Numbered from the stretch's first letter, positions 15,912 through 25,462 are shown. The stretch: DNA of 64,000 bases from Geomonas anaerohicana (GCF_016458305.1 NZ_JAEMHL010000003.1:62001-126000); one strand, 5' to 3'. The notes: a model not told the origin generated them from the letters alone. Translations and numbers: made by a program.

Positions 15912-16615
15912 TGTGCCCTCAAAATTTCAGTGCTGATCTCTTTCTGAGGGCAGATCGGCGCAATCAACTCGCAGCTGTCGACCTTCGGCGTGTTGACCAG
16001 CGGCGACACCGGCCACAGCTCCAACAGGTCGGCAGGGTAGGGCTGGAAGAAAACGGAGAGGGGCGTCGGATCGGTAAGGTGTCGGTTGAGCCAGCGCCCG
16101 CACTCGTCTGGGTGCAGGATGACCGGCATCCGCTCGTGTATCGACTCCAAGAGCTTGTTGGCAGCCGTGGTCAAAATCGTGAAGGACTCCACTACCTCTC
16201 CCTCGGGAGATTTCCAACTCTCCCACAACCCGGCAAAGAGCATGGGAAGCCCATCCCTGATTCGGATGTAGTGGGGGAGCTTCTCTTTCCCCTCATGCCG
16301 CCACTCGTAGAACCCCGATACCGGCACCACGCAGCGGCGGTACTTGTACGCCTGGCGAAACGAGGGCTTCTCCAGGAGCGTCTCCGACCGTGCGTTGATC
16401 ATCTTGTAGGCTATGGTCCTTTCCTTGGCCCAGGCCGGAATCAGCCCCCAGTGCAACAGGTCAAGCCGGTTGCCCCCGTCCGTATCTTCCCTTACCACCG
16501 CTACCTGCTGAGTTGGTGCCACATTGTAACGAGGGACCACAGTGGGAACGACCTGCAGCCCGAATGTTTCCGCCAGCACCTCGGGCGCGATATCTACTGC
16601 GAATCTTCCACACAT
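15908..16615 (-). CDS. yedK: SRAP/HMCES (YedK) abasic-site shield protein
   Basis: The start at 16615 places Cys directly after Met (MCGRFAVDI), required because SRAP proteins use the N-terminal Cys2 to crosslink abasic sites in single-stranded DNA. AGGTG lies 5 bases upstream. The longer frame to 16627 would bury that Cys. Other active-site features are visible: YNVAPTQ (Asn), SGFYEWRHEG (Glu) and HERMPVIL (His). The length, 235 residues, fits the family. It is coupled to the secreted nuclease downstream. The pairing of a DNA-lesion shield with an exported nuclease is unexplained. Confidence 0.93.
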   Translation of the reverse strand: MCGRFAVDIAPEVLAETFGLQVVPTVVPRYNVAPTQQVAVVREDTDGGNRLDLLHWGLIPAWAKERTIAYKMINARSETLLEKPSFRQAYKYRRCVVPVSGFYEWRHEGKEKLPHYIRIRDGLPMLFAGLWESWKSPEGEVVESFTILTTAANKLLESIHERMPVILHPDECGRWLNRHLTDPTPLSVFFQPYPADLLELWPVSPLVNTPKVDSCELIAPICPQKEISTEILRAQ

Positions 16616-16740
16616 GGGACACCTCATTGTGATGGGAACGGATTCTCGGTCTGATGTGGTTCGAGTGGCAGAACCGGAGGGGGCGTACTTTGAGCAAGTA
16701 TCGTTAACCGCGACAACAGGGACTTTCGGAGCTTTCGGGG

Positions 16741-18474
16741 TTACGCGCCTTGCAGGGTAAAGTAAAAGGTCGCACCCTCATCGGGTTTTGACTCCGCCCA
16801 GATGCTGCCTCCATGACGTTCGATGATCCGTTTCACAGTCGCCAGACCGATACCCGTGCCTTCGAATTCTGTGCCATGCAGTCGTTGAAATGGTCCAAAA
16901 AGCTTGTCGCTAAAGGCCATGTCAAAGCCAACACCGTTGTCCTTTACGTAGAATGCCTCCTGGCCTGAAGTTGACACCTTTCCAAATTCTATCCGGGCAG
17001 TCGGGTTTACAGCTGAGTACTTCCATGCATTCTCAAGCAGGTTAACCATCATTTGCATCAACAGCGACCGGTCACCATGAACCTGATGGCCCTTGCCGAC
17101 CACGAAGTCAACATGGCGGCAGGGTTCCGCTTCATGTAATGCAGCGCAGGCTGATTGAGCCAAGTCACTCAAGTTGACCGATTCTTTCGCCAAAGTCGTT
17201 CGACCGACTCGGGAAAGCTCTAGCAGATCATCGATTAGTTTTCCCATCTGCCGACTGGCAGTACGGGACCGTTCCAGGTTCGCATGTGCTTCAGGGGGCA
17301 GCAGATCTCCGAAATCTTCCACCACCATTGCGATATAACTATTTATGTGCCGCAGTGGCGCTCGAAGGTCATGAGAGACTGAGTAACTGAAGGACTCCAA
17401 CTCTTTGAGAGCAGTTTCAAGCCGGGATGTCCGTGCCTGAATGCGGAGGTCTAACTGTTCATTTAACTTTTTAAGGGCTTCTTCAGATTGAAACTTTTTT
17501 AACGCTATGGCAAGGTAGCCGGCCAACGTCTCCCACATGCTGATGCTTGCCGCGGAGAAAATCCCTTTCCGGAAGTCGTTTAGCTGCAGCAGCCCCAATC
17601 TGTCCTTCCCGACCACCAAAGGGATCAGGGCCACCGATTCGTATCCCGCCCGGTTACAAGTATTACGGGTGCCGCTTTGCCGGTCAGCCTCACTCGTCGT
17701 GGCAAGAAGCTCGGTTGTGCTGTTGGTCCAGAAACTGCCGTTGGATGTGAAGAAGGGCTTGCTGCAGTCAAATCGCCCCCTGATTACGTTCCCGCACATG
17801 CAGTCAAGAACGGGAATGCCGCTGCTATCCCGTATGATCTCGCCGTGGGAGGTTTTATTGCAAAGCATGTTCTCGGCTTTAAGGAATTCGGATGGAAATC
17901 CTTGCGCCACATAGTACGGGTAGTCTTCTTCTTCCCTTATTCTGATCCCTACTGCAGAGCAGCCAGAACTCTCTTGTAAATGACGCAAAGCCGCAGCAAT
18001 CAGCTCCTCAACGGTAATGCTCGCATTGACTATCTGCAAAAATTCAAACACCGACTTTCGCTCTTGCTCAATGAGCTTCCGCTCGCTGATGTCGCGGACG
18101 ACGGCCATCATTTCGGCAGGCGTTCCATCTTGGTTCTTTTTTAAGCTCACTAGCAACTCTACGGGCAACACTGATCCGTCTTTGCGCCGGTACTCCTTTT
18201 CATATATCTCGGAAAACCCGTTGGCGAGTACCTGATCCTGAATGATGCCCGCTTCCATAGCATGCCATTTGGCCGGTGTCAGGTCCACATACGTCATCGA
18301 ATAAAGTTCACTGCGCGTGTACCCGACCATGTCGCAAAAGGCTTCGTTGCAGTACCGTAACCTTCCACTCATATCGACACTTCCAAACGGGTCCCTTATG
18401 GCTTCAATGATATCTTTAGTTTGATGCTGGTGGTTTATCACAACTCTCTCCCTGGGTGGCGATTTGACAGACAT
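16741..18474 (-). CDS. PAS-GAF histidine kinase
   Basis: The 577-residue cytoplasmic kinase has a PAS domain (about 20-135, ending VVRDISERK), a GAF-like domain (about 150-330) and a HisKA/HATPase core. The phospho-histidine lies in SVSHDLRAPLRHINSY (about residue 367), and ATP-lid motifs are ENAWKYS, DNGVGFDM and GTGIGLATVKRI. The GAF contains a cysteine cluster (MLCNKTSH, LDCMCGNVI, FDCSKPF) that could bind a metal or sense redox (inference). No membrane segment or response regulator is adjacent. The start at 18474 has only a weak AAAAAAGG site. Confidence 0.88.
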   Translation of the reverse strand: MSVKSPPRERVVINHQHQTKDIIEAIRDPFGSVDMSGRLRYCNEAFCDMVGYTRSELYSMTYVDLTPAKWHAMEAGIIQDQVLANGFSEIYEKEYRRKDGSVLPVELLVSLKKNQDGTPAEMMAVVRDISERKLIEQERKSVFEFLQIVNASITVEELIAAALRHLQESSGCSAVGIRIREEEDYPYYVAQGFPSEFLKAENMLCNKTSHGEIIRDSSGIPVLDCMCGNVIRGRFDCSKPFFTSNGSFWTNSTTELLATTSEADRQSGTRNTCNRAGYESVALIPLVVGKDRLGLLQLNDFRKGIFSAASISMWETLAGYLAIALKKFQSEEALKKLNEQLDLRIQARTSRLETALKELESFSYSVSHDLRAPLRHINSYIAMVVEDFGDLLPPEAHANLERSRTASRQMGKLIDDLLELSRVGRTTLAKESVNLSDLAQSACAALHEAEPCRHVDFVVGKGHQVHGDRSLLMQMMVNLLENAWKYSAVNPTARIEFGKVSTSGQEAFYVKDNGVGFDMAFSDKLFGPFQRLHGTEFEGTGIGLATVKRIIERHGGSIWAESKPDEGATFYFTLQGA

Positions 18475-18739
18475 TACCTTTTTTCTCAGAAAAATTAATA
18501 CAAAGCAATACTTAAAGCAGCGGATGCCGGTTTTTTATGGCTCCAGTGCCCCCTCGTGCTGGTGGTGTCTCCCTGTCTCTTTCTGCTGCGGGAGGTACAC
18601 GTAAGGGGTACTTGCAGCCATCAGAGGGAAAGTCTTACTGACTGCTCCTTTTACTGAAGCAGCTTCAATTGACTTTTGACAACGGTCCAGGTAGAAAAGA
18701 ATCTTGAAGTATTAACGCGAACCAATATTGGAGTTGCCA

Positions 18740-19198
18740 ATGACAACCTTGCTAGAAGTTGTCGGACGCATAGTCACCGCCCACCTGTCCCGATGCTCAA
18801 TGACATCAGAGGATGTCGTTGCTGAGATCAACAGCGTCCACGCCACCCTCTCCAACCTTGACAAAGGCGCCAGCACAAAGAGAACAACACCGAAAGGGGG
18901 GGCGGCTGTATCACGAAAGCAGGCATTTGGGAAATCGCAGGTTGTGTGCATGTTGTGCGGGAAGGGGGGGATGCGGACGCTGACGCGCCATCTGGCGAGC
19001 AATCACTCCATGAAACCGGCGGAGTACCGGAAAAAATTCGGAATCCCTAAAGAACAACCTTTGACGGCAAGCGACTTTTCGGCGCATCGGCGGGCGCTGG
19101 CCACGGCCCGCGGGCTCGCCGACCATCTGGTGAAGGCCCGTGCCGTTCGGGCAGAGAAAATCAGGGCCAGGAGAACGAGTTATGAGGGGCTCTCCTAG
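18740..19198 (+). CDS. MucR/Ros-type zinc-finger regulator, second copy
   Basis: The ATG at 18740 (TTGGAG upstream) gives MTTLLEVVGRIV; an earlier TTG in frame at 18728 is less likely. The zinc finger has Cys70, Cys73, His84 and His89 (VVCMLCGKGG... LTRHLASNH), followed by MKPAEYRKKFGI. It is homologous to the protein at 1079-1651 along its length but lacks the Ala/Lys tail, ending in a short basic region. It probably binds AT-rich DNA as a global regulator or silencer of the element (inference). Confidence 0.88.
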   Translation: MTTLLEVVGRIVTAHLSRCSMTSEDVVAEINSVHATLSNLDKGASTKRTTPKGGAAVSRKQAFGKSQVVCMLCGKGGMRTLTRHLASNHSMKPAEYRKKFGIPKEQPLTASDFSAHRRALATARGLADHLVKARAVRAEKIRARRTSYEGLS

Positions 19199-19254
19199 GT
19201 CACTGCGACTCCGCCAAAGGAGATTCCTGCAAGTTTTCGGGTTGGGTTAGGAAC

Positions 19255-20217
19255 TCACCACGCTTTTTCCGAGCTGTATGTGAATGTGTTCTTGCCCGCT
19301 CTTTTAGCCTCATACATCGCGAAGTCAGCGAGTGAGATTAGGGCCTGGGGCTTGTCACCGTCATCGGGATAAAAACTGATGCCGATGGAGATGCCAATAG
19401 TGCAGGCGGTACCGCTGATGCGGAAAGGTTCCCCGAACGCCGTCAGCAGCTTACGCGCCACAATCCCGGGTTCCTCCCTGGTCTTGATGTCGTCGAGCAT
19501 GAGGATGAATTCGTCACCTCCCAGGCGCGCCACGGTATCCGACCCGCGGACACATGAGGTGAGCCGGTGAGCGACCGCCTGAAGCAACTGGTCGCCGGCC
19601 TGGTGACCGAGCGTGTCGTTGACCCCCTTGAAGCCATCCAGGTCCGCGAAGAGCAGGGCAACCCTGCCGTGATGCCTATGGGCGTGAAACATCATCTGTT
19701 CCAGCCGGTCCATGAATAGCGCCCGGTTCGGCAGCCCGGTGAGCTCGTCGAAATGGGCCATCTGCCCTAATTTCCGCTGCAGTCTCTTTAGTTCGCTGAT
19801 GTCCTCCTTGACCCCGACGAAATGGCTTATGACGCCTGAGTCGTCCGCTACGGGAGAGATCGAGGCCAACTCCCACACCTGGGTGCCATCCTTGTTGCGG
19901 TTGTGAAACTCGCCATGCCATTCCCGCCCCGAGAGGATGGTTTCCCACATCTCGCGGTAGAAGGACTCCGGCTGCTCCCCCCCTTTAAGAAGGCGCGGGG
20001 TCTGACCGATGACCTCCTGCGGTAAGTACCCGGTTACCTGGCAGAATTTGGGATTGACGTACTCGATGACGCCGTTGCGGTCGGTGATCATTACCGAGAC
20101 AGGACTGTGCTCCACGGCAGAGGCCAGCTTCCGCAGTACCGCTTCCTTGCGTTTAAGCTCAGTCACCTCGCTTTCCAGCCTTTTGTTTTTCGCTGTCAAC
20201 TCCTCTACTCCGCCCAT
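19255..20217 (-). CDS. PAS-GGDEF diguanylate cyclase
   Basis: The start at 20217 has AGGTGG close upstream and begins a coiled coil (EELTAKNKRLESEVTELKRK); the longer frame to 20316 is unlikely. A PAS domain (about 30-150) precedes a GGDEF domain with an intact RLGGDEF active site and a product-inhibition RxxD motif (RGSD) five residues before it. The protein should make cyclic di-GMP and be feedback-regulated. It lies near the curli operon, whose expression in other bacteria is promoted by cyclic di-GMP; a direct link here is inference. Confidence 0.92.
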   Translation of the reverse strand: MGGVEELTAKNKRLESEVTELKRKEAVLRKLASAVEHSPVSVMITDRNGVIEYVNPKFCQVTGYLPQEVIGQTPRLLKGGEQPESFYREMWETILSGREWHGEFHNRNKDGTQVWELASISPVADDSGVISHFVGVKEDISELKRLQRKLGQMAHFDELTGLPNRALFMDRLEQMMFHAHRHHGRVALLFADLDGFKGVNDTLGHQAGDQLLQAVAHRLTSCVRGSDTVARLGGDEFILMLDDIKTREEPGIVARKLLTAFGEPFRISGTACTIGISIGISFYPDDGDKPQALISLADFAMYEAKRAGKNTFTYSSEKAW

Positions 20218-20394
20218 ATACCACCTGCCCGCTGAGGGAAAACCACCCCTGTGATTATACAGTTTTGTGATGGTAGAAGCCAACGGGGGTAGGGGCGGAG
20301 ACGTGGGGTGGAACATGGGAAGCGGCAGCAGCTGATATCCAGCGCGTCGAGATGAGGTCTGAGCAGCAAAGGGGCTTGCCCACCAGAACCGGTT

Positions 20395-20658
20395 TCACTC
20401 ACTCATCATTTTTTTGATCCTGTTCGCAAATTCCTTGTCTGCTTTCACTCTGGAATAGAAGTTGTGAGACGACATCGCAATGCTCCTATCCAGCAACAGG
20501 CTGTAGTAACCGTCCTCGCTTTCTCCCTCGATACGGACCCGGTACCGCTGAATCAGGTTTTCCGAAGCGGTAAGTTTTTCGATGTTGCACGAGGGGTAAC
20601 AATCCGATAGCTCGTCGAGTTCCTCGGGTCCAAGAAGCAGAATATCCGTGATGCTCAT
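20395..20658 (-). CDS. Hypothetical protein, 87 residues
   Basis: The ATG at 20658 has GGAGGA upstream at long spacing. The small acidic protein has a DELSDCYPSCNIEKL stretch and a C-terminal basic helix (FYSRVKADKEFANRIKKMM). No family is recognised. It stands alone between the diguanylate cyclase and the mscL terminator. Confidence 0.55.
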   Translation of the reverse strand: MSITDILLLGPEELDELSDCYPSCNIEKLTASENLIQRYRVRIEGESEDGYYSLLLDRSIAMSSHNFYSRVKADKEFANRIKKMMSE

Positions 20659-20764
20659 GCTGCTAACTATCCTCCGGTTTGTCGGGGCAACTTCCCGGTG
20701 CCTGGGGGAAGCGCCTGTTCCTTCTACAGGTTCTCCGAACCTGTCAATTGTTGCGCTGCCCTGG

Positions 20765-20818
20765 ACGAAAAAAAGCCGGGGGCCTGCATACCCTGTGGGA
20801 TATTTCGGCGACCCGGCT
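20765..20818 (-). terminator. Terminator downstream of mscL
   Basis: Read on the minus strand, an AGCCGGGTCGCC arm pairs with GGCCCCCGGCT and is followed by TTTTTTT. The loop contains a second small stem (ATCCC/GGGTAT). It lies about 80 bases after the mscL stop. Confidence 0.65.
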
Positions 20819-20899
20819 GTTCCGCCCCATTCTCGCGGATGGTTTAGTTATTTACTTTATCGTGGCTGTTTTTTAAGCTGTCTCGGCGCTAGTGCGGCA

Positions 20900-21301
20900 T
20901 CATCTGCCGCTCTTGAGCAGATCCCTTATTTCGCCAAGGAGGATTTCTTCCCTCGTCGGTGCAGGTGGAACTGGTGCCGCGGCTTCTTTTTTCTTGAGTG
21001 AGTTTATCCCTTTGATTGCAGCAAATACGGCAGCTGCGATGATAATGAAGTCTATGATGGTCTGGATGAACTTGCCATAGCTGATCAGTACCGGTGGTTT
21101 GGTGCCAACGGCTTCCTTCACGACGATGGAGAGTTGGGAGAAATCGACTCCTCCCAGCATGGCTCCGATGGGCGGCATGATGACGTCGCCGACGAAGGAC
21201 GATACTATTTTGGCGAACGCCGCGCCGATGATGATGCCGACCGCCATGTCAACGACATTCCCTTTAACCGCGAATTCCTTGAATTCCTTGGCGATGCTCA
21301 C
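20900..21301 (-). CDS. mscL: Large-conductance mechanosensitive channel
   Basis: The protein has the MscL layout: an amphipathic N-terminal helix ([18 protein letters not shown]), first membrane helix ([19 protein letters not shown]), a periplasmic loop, second helix ([17 protein letters not shown]) and a C-terminal bundle ending [12 protein letters not shown]. The likely start is GTG at 21301, giving VSIAKEF as in other MscL proteins, with GGAGGG upstream; the frame extends to an ATG at 21322. The channel opens under membrane tension to release solutes on hypo-osmotic shock. It pairs functionally with the aquaporin upstream. Confidence 0.95.
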   Translation of the reverse strand: MSIAKEFKEFAVKGNVVDMAVGIIIGAAFAKIVSSFVGDVIMPPIGAMLGGVDFSQLSIVVKEAVGTKPPVLISYGKFIQTIIDFIIIAAAVFAAIKGINSLKKKEAAAPVPPAPTREEILLGEIRDLLKSGR

Positions 21302-21403
21302 AGTCACACCCTCCGTGTCCATAGATGAAGGAAGCTACCTACGTTTTGTCGATGCCATGGGATCACCATAGGCCACTAATCTTTAATTTGTGTCAGGCCG
21401 GAT

Positions 21404-22096
21404 CTACTCGTCGTTAGATCTAAGCAGGCGGTAAATACCACCTCCAGCTATTGCCCCGATGATTGGGGCAAGCCAAAAGAGCCACAGTTGCGAAATGGCC
21501 CATCCCCCGACGAATACAGCGACTCCAGTGCTGCGCGCGGGATTTACCGATGTATTGGTTATTGGAATGCTGATGAGGTGGATCAAGGTAAGCCCTAGCC
21601 CGATGGCAATAGGAGCAAATCCTTGTGGCGCACGCTTGTCAGTAGACCCCATGATGATGAACAGGAACATCATGGTCATGACGATCTCTGTGATGAGCCC
21701 GGATGTCAGCGAATACCCGCCGGGGGAATGCTCCCCATAACCATTAGAGGCAAATCCGGCAGCAACATCAAATCCCGGTTTTCCGCTCGCAATCAGGAAA
21801 AGTACAGCGGCACCTGCCATTCCGCCTAGTACTTGAGCTAGTATATACGGTACAAGGTCTTTAGCGGGGAAGCGCCCTCCAGCATAGAGACCGATAGAGA
21901 CTGCAGGGTTAAGGTGGCATCCCGAAATATGGCCGATAGCGAAGGCCATCGTGAGAACAGTCAATCCGAAAGCTAGCGCGACGCCATGCAATCCGATACC
22001 GACATTCGGAAAAGCAGCGGCGAGCACGGCACTACCGCAGCCACCAAGAACCAACCAGAATGTACCGATGAACTCGGCGCCGAGTCGCCTTGTCAT
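21404..22096 (-). CDS. aqpZ: Aquaporin Z, water channel
   Basis: This 230-residue protein has six membrane segments and two pore NPA motifs ([10 protein letters not shown] and [10 protein letters not shown]). The Arg after the second NPA and the AqpZ-like length indicate a water-selective channel rather than a glycerol facilitator. The start has AAAGGAGA upstream. It lies 102 bases before mscL on the same strand, so the two may be co-transcribed as an osmotic-response pair. Confidence 0.93.
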   Translation of the reverse strand: MTRRLGAEFIGTFWLVLGGCGSAVLAAAFPNVGIGLHGVALAFGLTVLTMAFAIGHISGCHLNPAVSIGLYAGGRFPAKDLVPYILAQVLGGMAGAAVLFLIASGKPGFDVAAGFASNGYGEHSPGGYSLTSGLITEIVMTMMFLFIIMGSTDKRAPQGFAPIAIGLGLTLIHLISIPITNTSVNPARSTGVAVFVGGWAISQLWLFWLAPIIGAIAGGGIYRLLRSNDE

Positions 22097-22203
22097 AGCA
22101 ATTCTCCTTTCTAGGTCAATGTGATACGGATCAGGTCAAAGCATAACACCCTTCCGGAACATTCCAAAAGGGTGTTTGCTTTTTAACTCGTGTAGTCGTA
22201 CTA

Positions 22204-22520
22204 GCTGCAGCCGCCAGGGGCAAGGCTCCCATGACGTTTTCCTCTACCCCACTGCCGGGTGGCGTAACGCCCCCCCCCGCCACAGTTGGGCCAAAGCCCC
22301 CCGAAGGTGAACCCTTCGTGCCGCTTTCCCGGCCTCAGCCCGTTTCCGTGCTCCCGCCTCCGCTTTCGCATCCGCTCCAGCTGCGCCGCCCCCGAAAACC
22401 GGCTTCCCTCTCAGCACCGTCTCCCCGCCTGCCGTCCCGGCAGGCAGCCGGAAAACTAAAGGCGCCTGAAGGAGCGGCCGAATGGCCGCACCTTCAGGCA
22501 AACCTGCCACCCCACAGCGC
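22204..22520. repeat. Dispersed intergenic repeat, copy A, with perfect two-step hairpin
   Basis: This is one of four related intergenic segments. The left module carries CCGCCAGGGGCAAGGC, then the conserved block around 22323-22370 with TTTCCCGGCCTCAGCCCG. The right module ends in a hairpin (22464-22499): outer stem GCCTGAAGG/CCTTCAGGC, unpaired A on each side, inner stem GCGGCC/GGCCGC, and a GAAT loop. No credible gene is encoded; the reading frames through it are low-complexity. It fills most of the gap between aqpZ and the gene at 22653. Confidence 0.8.
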
Positions 22521-22652
22521 GAGAGTTACGGGGCAGAACTCAGGCTGAAAGGATGATGGTAACAAATTAGAAACGTTTACATTGGAAGTTGTATACGTTA
22601 TGGTGTGCGTGCCGCTGGCACCGTTGCCTCATGAATGAGAGTGAGGGTTTAA

Positions 22653-23020
22653 ATGGACGCGAGATATTGCATTGTGAATGACTGCCTCTACGCCCTGCGA
22701 GTTACTGCTTTACCTCACATGCGACAGCAACTCGAGCTTGAGGTGAAATTGCTTAAGCTAAGGGTAGAGTTGCTGAAAGATGAAAGTGCATGGGGGGAGT
22801 TCAGGACACTGCTCCTTTTGAGGACCTTCAGCAACTGGTGCAGGTGTTTATCGCGTATCGTCAATCCGAAGACGCATGTTGGGAGATAGTACGGCTCGTA
22901 GATGCGTTGTTTACCCAGGTTCGGGCTCAGGCAGCCGAGCATGCCTTGAACGCTGGCACTACACCGTTTTGGGGGGAGGTCTCCCCCTCGCTGCAACCGC
23001 CAGGGGCAAGGCGCCCCTGA
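22653..23020 (+). pseudogene. Frameshifted small gene, paralogue of the gene at 48337
   Basis: Two overlapping plus-strand frames together match the intact 106-residue protein at 48337-48657. The first frame gives ALRVTALPHMRQQLELEV... ending LLKDESA, like LRAFTMPQSDKLKLEFQL...LLKDHN. The second gives TAPFEDLQQLVQVFIAYRQS and continues through a helical segment, like LAAFENLEAMF. The switch lies at a run of six G (about 22792-22797). The second frame then runs into repeat copy B. It could be a true pseudogene, a programmed slip or a sequencing error. Function of the family is unknown; it is helical. Confidence 0.65.
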
Positions 23021-23312
23021 CGTTTTCCGCTCCCCCCTCTGCGGGGCGTCCCCCGCAACGCCCCCATCCCTCACCATGGGCCAAAGCAGCCCTCTGGCAA
23101 GCCTTCGGGCCGCTTTCCCGGCCTCAGCCCGTTTCCGTGCTCCCGCCTCCGCTTTCGCCTCCGCTCCAGCTCGGCCGCTCCCCCGAAAACCGGCTTCCTC
23201 AACAACCACCGTCTCTCCGCCTGCCGTCCTGGCAGGCCGACAGCCGGAAAACCAAAAGCGCCTAAAGGACCGGCCGCGCACGGTCGCACCTTCAGGCACC
23301 CCCCAAACTCAA
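22971..23312. repeat. Dispersed intergenic repeat, copy B
   Basis: This is the longest copy. It shares the left module with copy C (CCCTCGCTGCAACCGCCA), the conserved block TTTCCCGGCCTCAGCCCG with copies A and C, and the right module with copies A and D. Its hairpin (23260-23297) has outer arms GCCTAAAGG/CCTTCAGGC with one mismatch and an inner CGGCCG/CGGTCG stem with one G-T pair. It overlaps the 3' end of the frameshifted gene. The stretch from 23313 to 23514 holds nothing I can support. Confidence 0.8.
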
Positions 23313-23514
23313 AGCGGGAAATGCCATGCATCAGTAGAAAACTGCTATGTAACGCATAGTCGACAGGGGTATGCCTCAACCGAGGGTTTATGTGAAGCAC
23401 GTTGGGCCTTCTTAGGTGAACAAATACCGTGGAGGGGGTGCCGTTCATCGCCAACGGGGGCGAGACCGGTCCAGTCAGGTTTCCCGACCGGGTGATGTGG
23501 GGCCGTGGGCAAGC

Positions 23515-25191
23515 TTACGGATTATGCTCAGGAGGCGTGGGGATCGTGAAATAGACTGCTGCGCCTTCATCCACTCTCCCTTCCGCCCAGATCTTACCGC
23601 CGTGGCGTTCGATGATGCGGTATGCTGTGGCAAGCCCTATGCCCATTCCCTCAAACTCGGAACCGTGCAGTCGCTCGAATGCCTTGAAGAGGTTCTGTCT
23701 GTAATTCATGTCGAAGCCAACCCCGTTGTCCCTGACGACGTACGTTTCGTGCCCAGACACGACGGTCTTGCCGAACTCGATGGTGGCCGATGTTTTCGTT
23801 GATGTGTATTTCCAGGCGTTTCCGATCAGGTTTGCCAGCAGTTGGTATAGCAGGTGGTAATCACCGATGCAGTTAATGCCTGGATCCACTAGTTTTTCCA
23901 CCTTTCGGTGTGGCTCGGTCTCCTGGAGCATACGAAGTATCGAGGTTGCCAGGTCGCTGAGGTGGACTTGGCTCCTCCGAATCTCGGTTCGGCCGACCCG
24001 AGAAAGCTCCAGTAAGTGGTCGATCAACGCCCCCATCCGGCTCGAAGTTAGCTGCATGCGCTTCAGGTAGTCAAGTGCCTCGGGGGGAATGGCATTCGCG
24101 TGTTCCTCCAAAAGAATCGCGCTGAAGCTGTTGATATGGCGTAACGGGGCACGGAGATCATGGGAGACCGAGTAGCTGAAGGTCTGCTGTTCGCGAATAG
24201 CGGCCTCCAGGTCTGACGTGCGCTGGATAACCCTTTGCTCAAGATCTTCATTGGCTTGTATCAGTTGGTTCTGGCTGCGTCGGAGGGCATCCTCCATACT
24301 CTTGCGCTCGGCGATGTCCCAGGTCAGGTCTGCGAATAAGGAAGCCGTGTTGAGGTCTGCCTCGGAATAATGATCTGCTTTGTTGCCTACCCCCAAAATG
24401 GCCACCGTCACACCGTTTCTCTTAACAGGCACAACCAGTTCCCTGACTAACGGTGCATGTCCGCGGGGAAGTCCATGTCGGTGTGGCAAAGAATTGTAGT
24501 CATTGTGAATGACTGGTCTACCATTGATGACGCAGTCGATCCACACTCCTGCCTTGTCAATGCTCGTTTCACTGTAATGCCATTCTTTCTGGGGCATCTT
24601 GCAGAAGGAGTTTATGGTTCTGGTCGAATATGCCTTGTGGGTAACGAGCCTCGACTTCTCATCAAAGACGCTATAAAAGCTGATGACACTTCCGGTCAGC
24701 TTTTCCACTTCATTCAGTACCTCCACCAGGAGTTCATCTATGGAGTGGGAATCGGCAAACCGCATCAGGTACAGGCGGGAGGTGTGGATGTCATTAACCT
24801 TCTTCAGTTCGGAGATATCGTGAAGTGTGACCAGCGTTTGATGGGGGGAGGTTTCGCCGCAACGGAATTGCGGGATTGCGTTGATGCTCATCCAGACATG
24901 AGAGTGCTTATCGTAGTTGTAGACCCCCGCCAGGACATTTTGTATAGGTTCTCCTGTCCGCAAAGCAACCATGGACGGAAACTGCTCTGGCGCCAAAGCG
25001 GCACCATCCTCTGTTATTACCCTCCGTCCTAGAGCCTCCGAGGTGAGTCCAAGAAAGGCGTCGCGAGTTAACCCAAACAGGGAGAGTGCCGCCGGGTTCA
25101 CGTCCACCAAGGAACCGTCCGCCGATTGGTAGAAGGCACCTTGTGCCATCGTCTGGAACAACGAATTGTCGTCATACCGGAGTTTATCCAT
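23515..25191 (-). CDS. PAS-GAF histidine kinase, third paralogue
   Basis: The 558-residue cytoplasmic kinase has an N-terminal PAS (about 8-130, ending TLHDISELKK), a GAF domain (about 140-300), a coiled coil and a kinase core with phospho-histidine in SVSHDLRAPLRHINSF (about residue 343), then GNAWKYT, DNGVGFDM and GMGIGLATAYRI. The core closely resembles those at 13097 and 16741. No clear ribosome site is visible at the assigned ATG. It lies between repeat copies B and C and close to the curli genes. No response regulator is adjacent. Confidence 0.87.
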   Translation of the reverse strand: MDKLRYDDNSLFQTMAQGAFYQSADGSLVDVNPAALSLFGLTRDAFLGLTSEALGRRVITEDGAALAPEQFPSMVALRTGEPIQNVLAGVYNYDKHSHVWMSINAIPQFRCGETSPHQTLVTLHDISELKKVNDIHTSRLYLMRFADSHSIDELLVEVLNEVEKLTGSVISFYSVFDEKSRLVTHKAYSTRTINSFCKMPQKEWHYSETSIDKAGVWIDCVINGRPVIHNDYNSLPHRHGLPRGHAPLVRELVVPVKRNGVTVAILGVGNKADHYSEADLNTASLFADLTWDIAERKSMEDALRRSQNQLIQANEDLEQRVIQRTSDLEAAIREQQTFSYSVSHDLRAPLRHINSFSAILLEEHANAIPPEALDYLKRMQLTSSRMGALIDHLLELSRVGRTEIRRSQVHLSDLATSILRMLQETEPHRKVEKLVDPGINCIGDYHLLYQLLANLIGNAWKYTSTKTSATIEFGKTVVSGHETYVVRDNGVGFDMNYRQNLFKAFERLHGSEFEGMGIGLATAYRIIERHGGKIWAEGRVDEGAAVYFTIPTPPEHNP

Positions 25192-25462
25192 GGGATGCTG
25201 GAACCTTTAACGCTCTTGACGAAAGGGATCGCATTTATTGTGGCAGACAGGCTAGATGAAGTATCTCCAAGACTGTGTCTGGAGGAAAGGCCTGGCAATT
25301 AATATGTTAAAATTAAATAAAATTATTTTCCTTAATTTGCAAGAGAAAAGATGAGGATAGGGTGTTTGACTGTTGGAGTTATAGTCGCTCGTGTTACAGT
25401 AGCCACTCTCCGCCAGGCAGATATGATCATCCTTATACTGTAACGCAATCGCACCACGTATA

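Noticed and set aside
20765-20818. Possible riboswitch near mscL
   Set aside because: The structure is downstream of mscL on its strand and ends in a T run, so a terminator explains it.
22715-23299. Minus-strand frame of 194 codons through repeat copy B
   Set aside because: It crosses the frameshifted gene and repeat in antisense; its Ala/Arg/Gly-rich text mirrors the GC-rich repeat and recurs in every copy.
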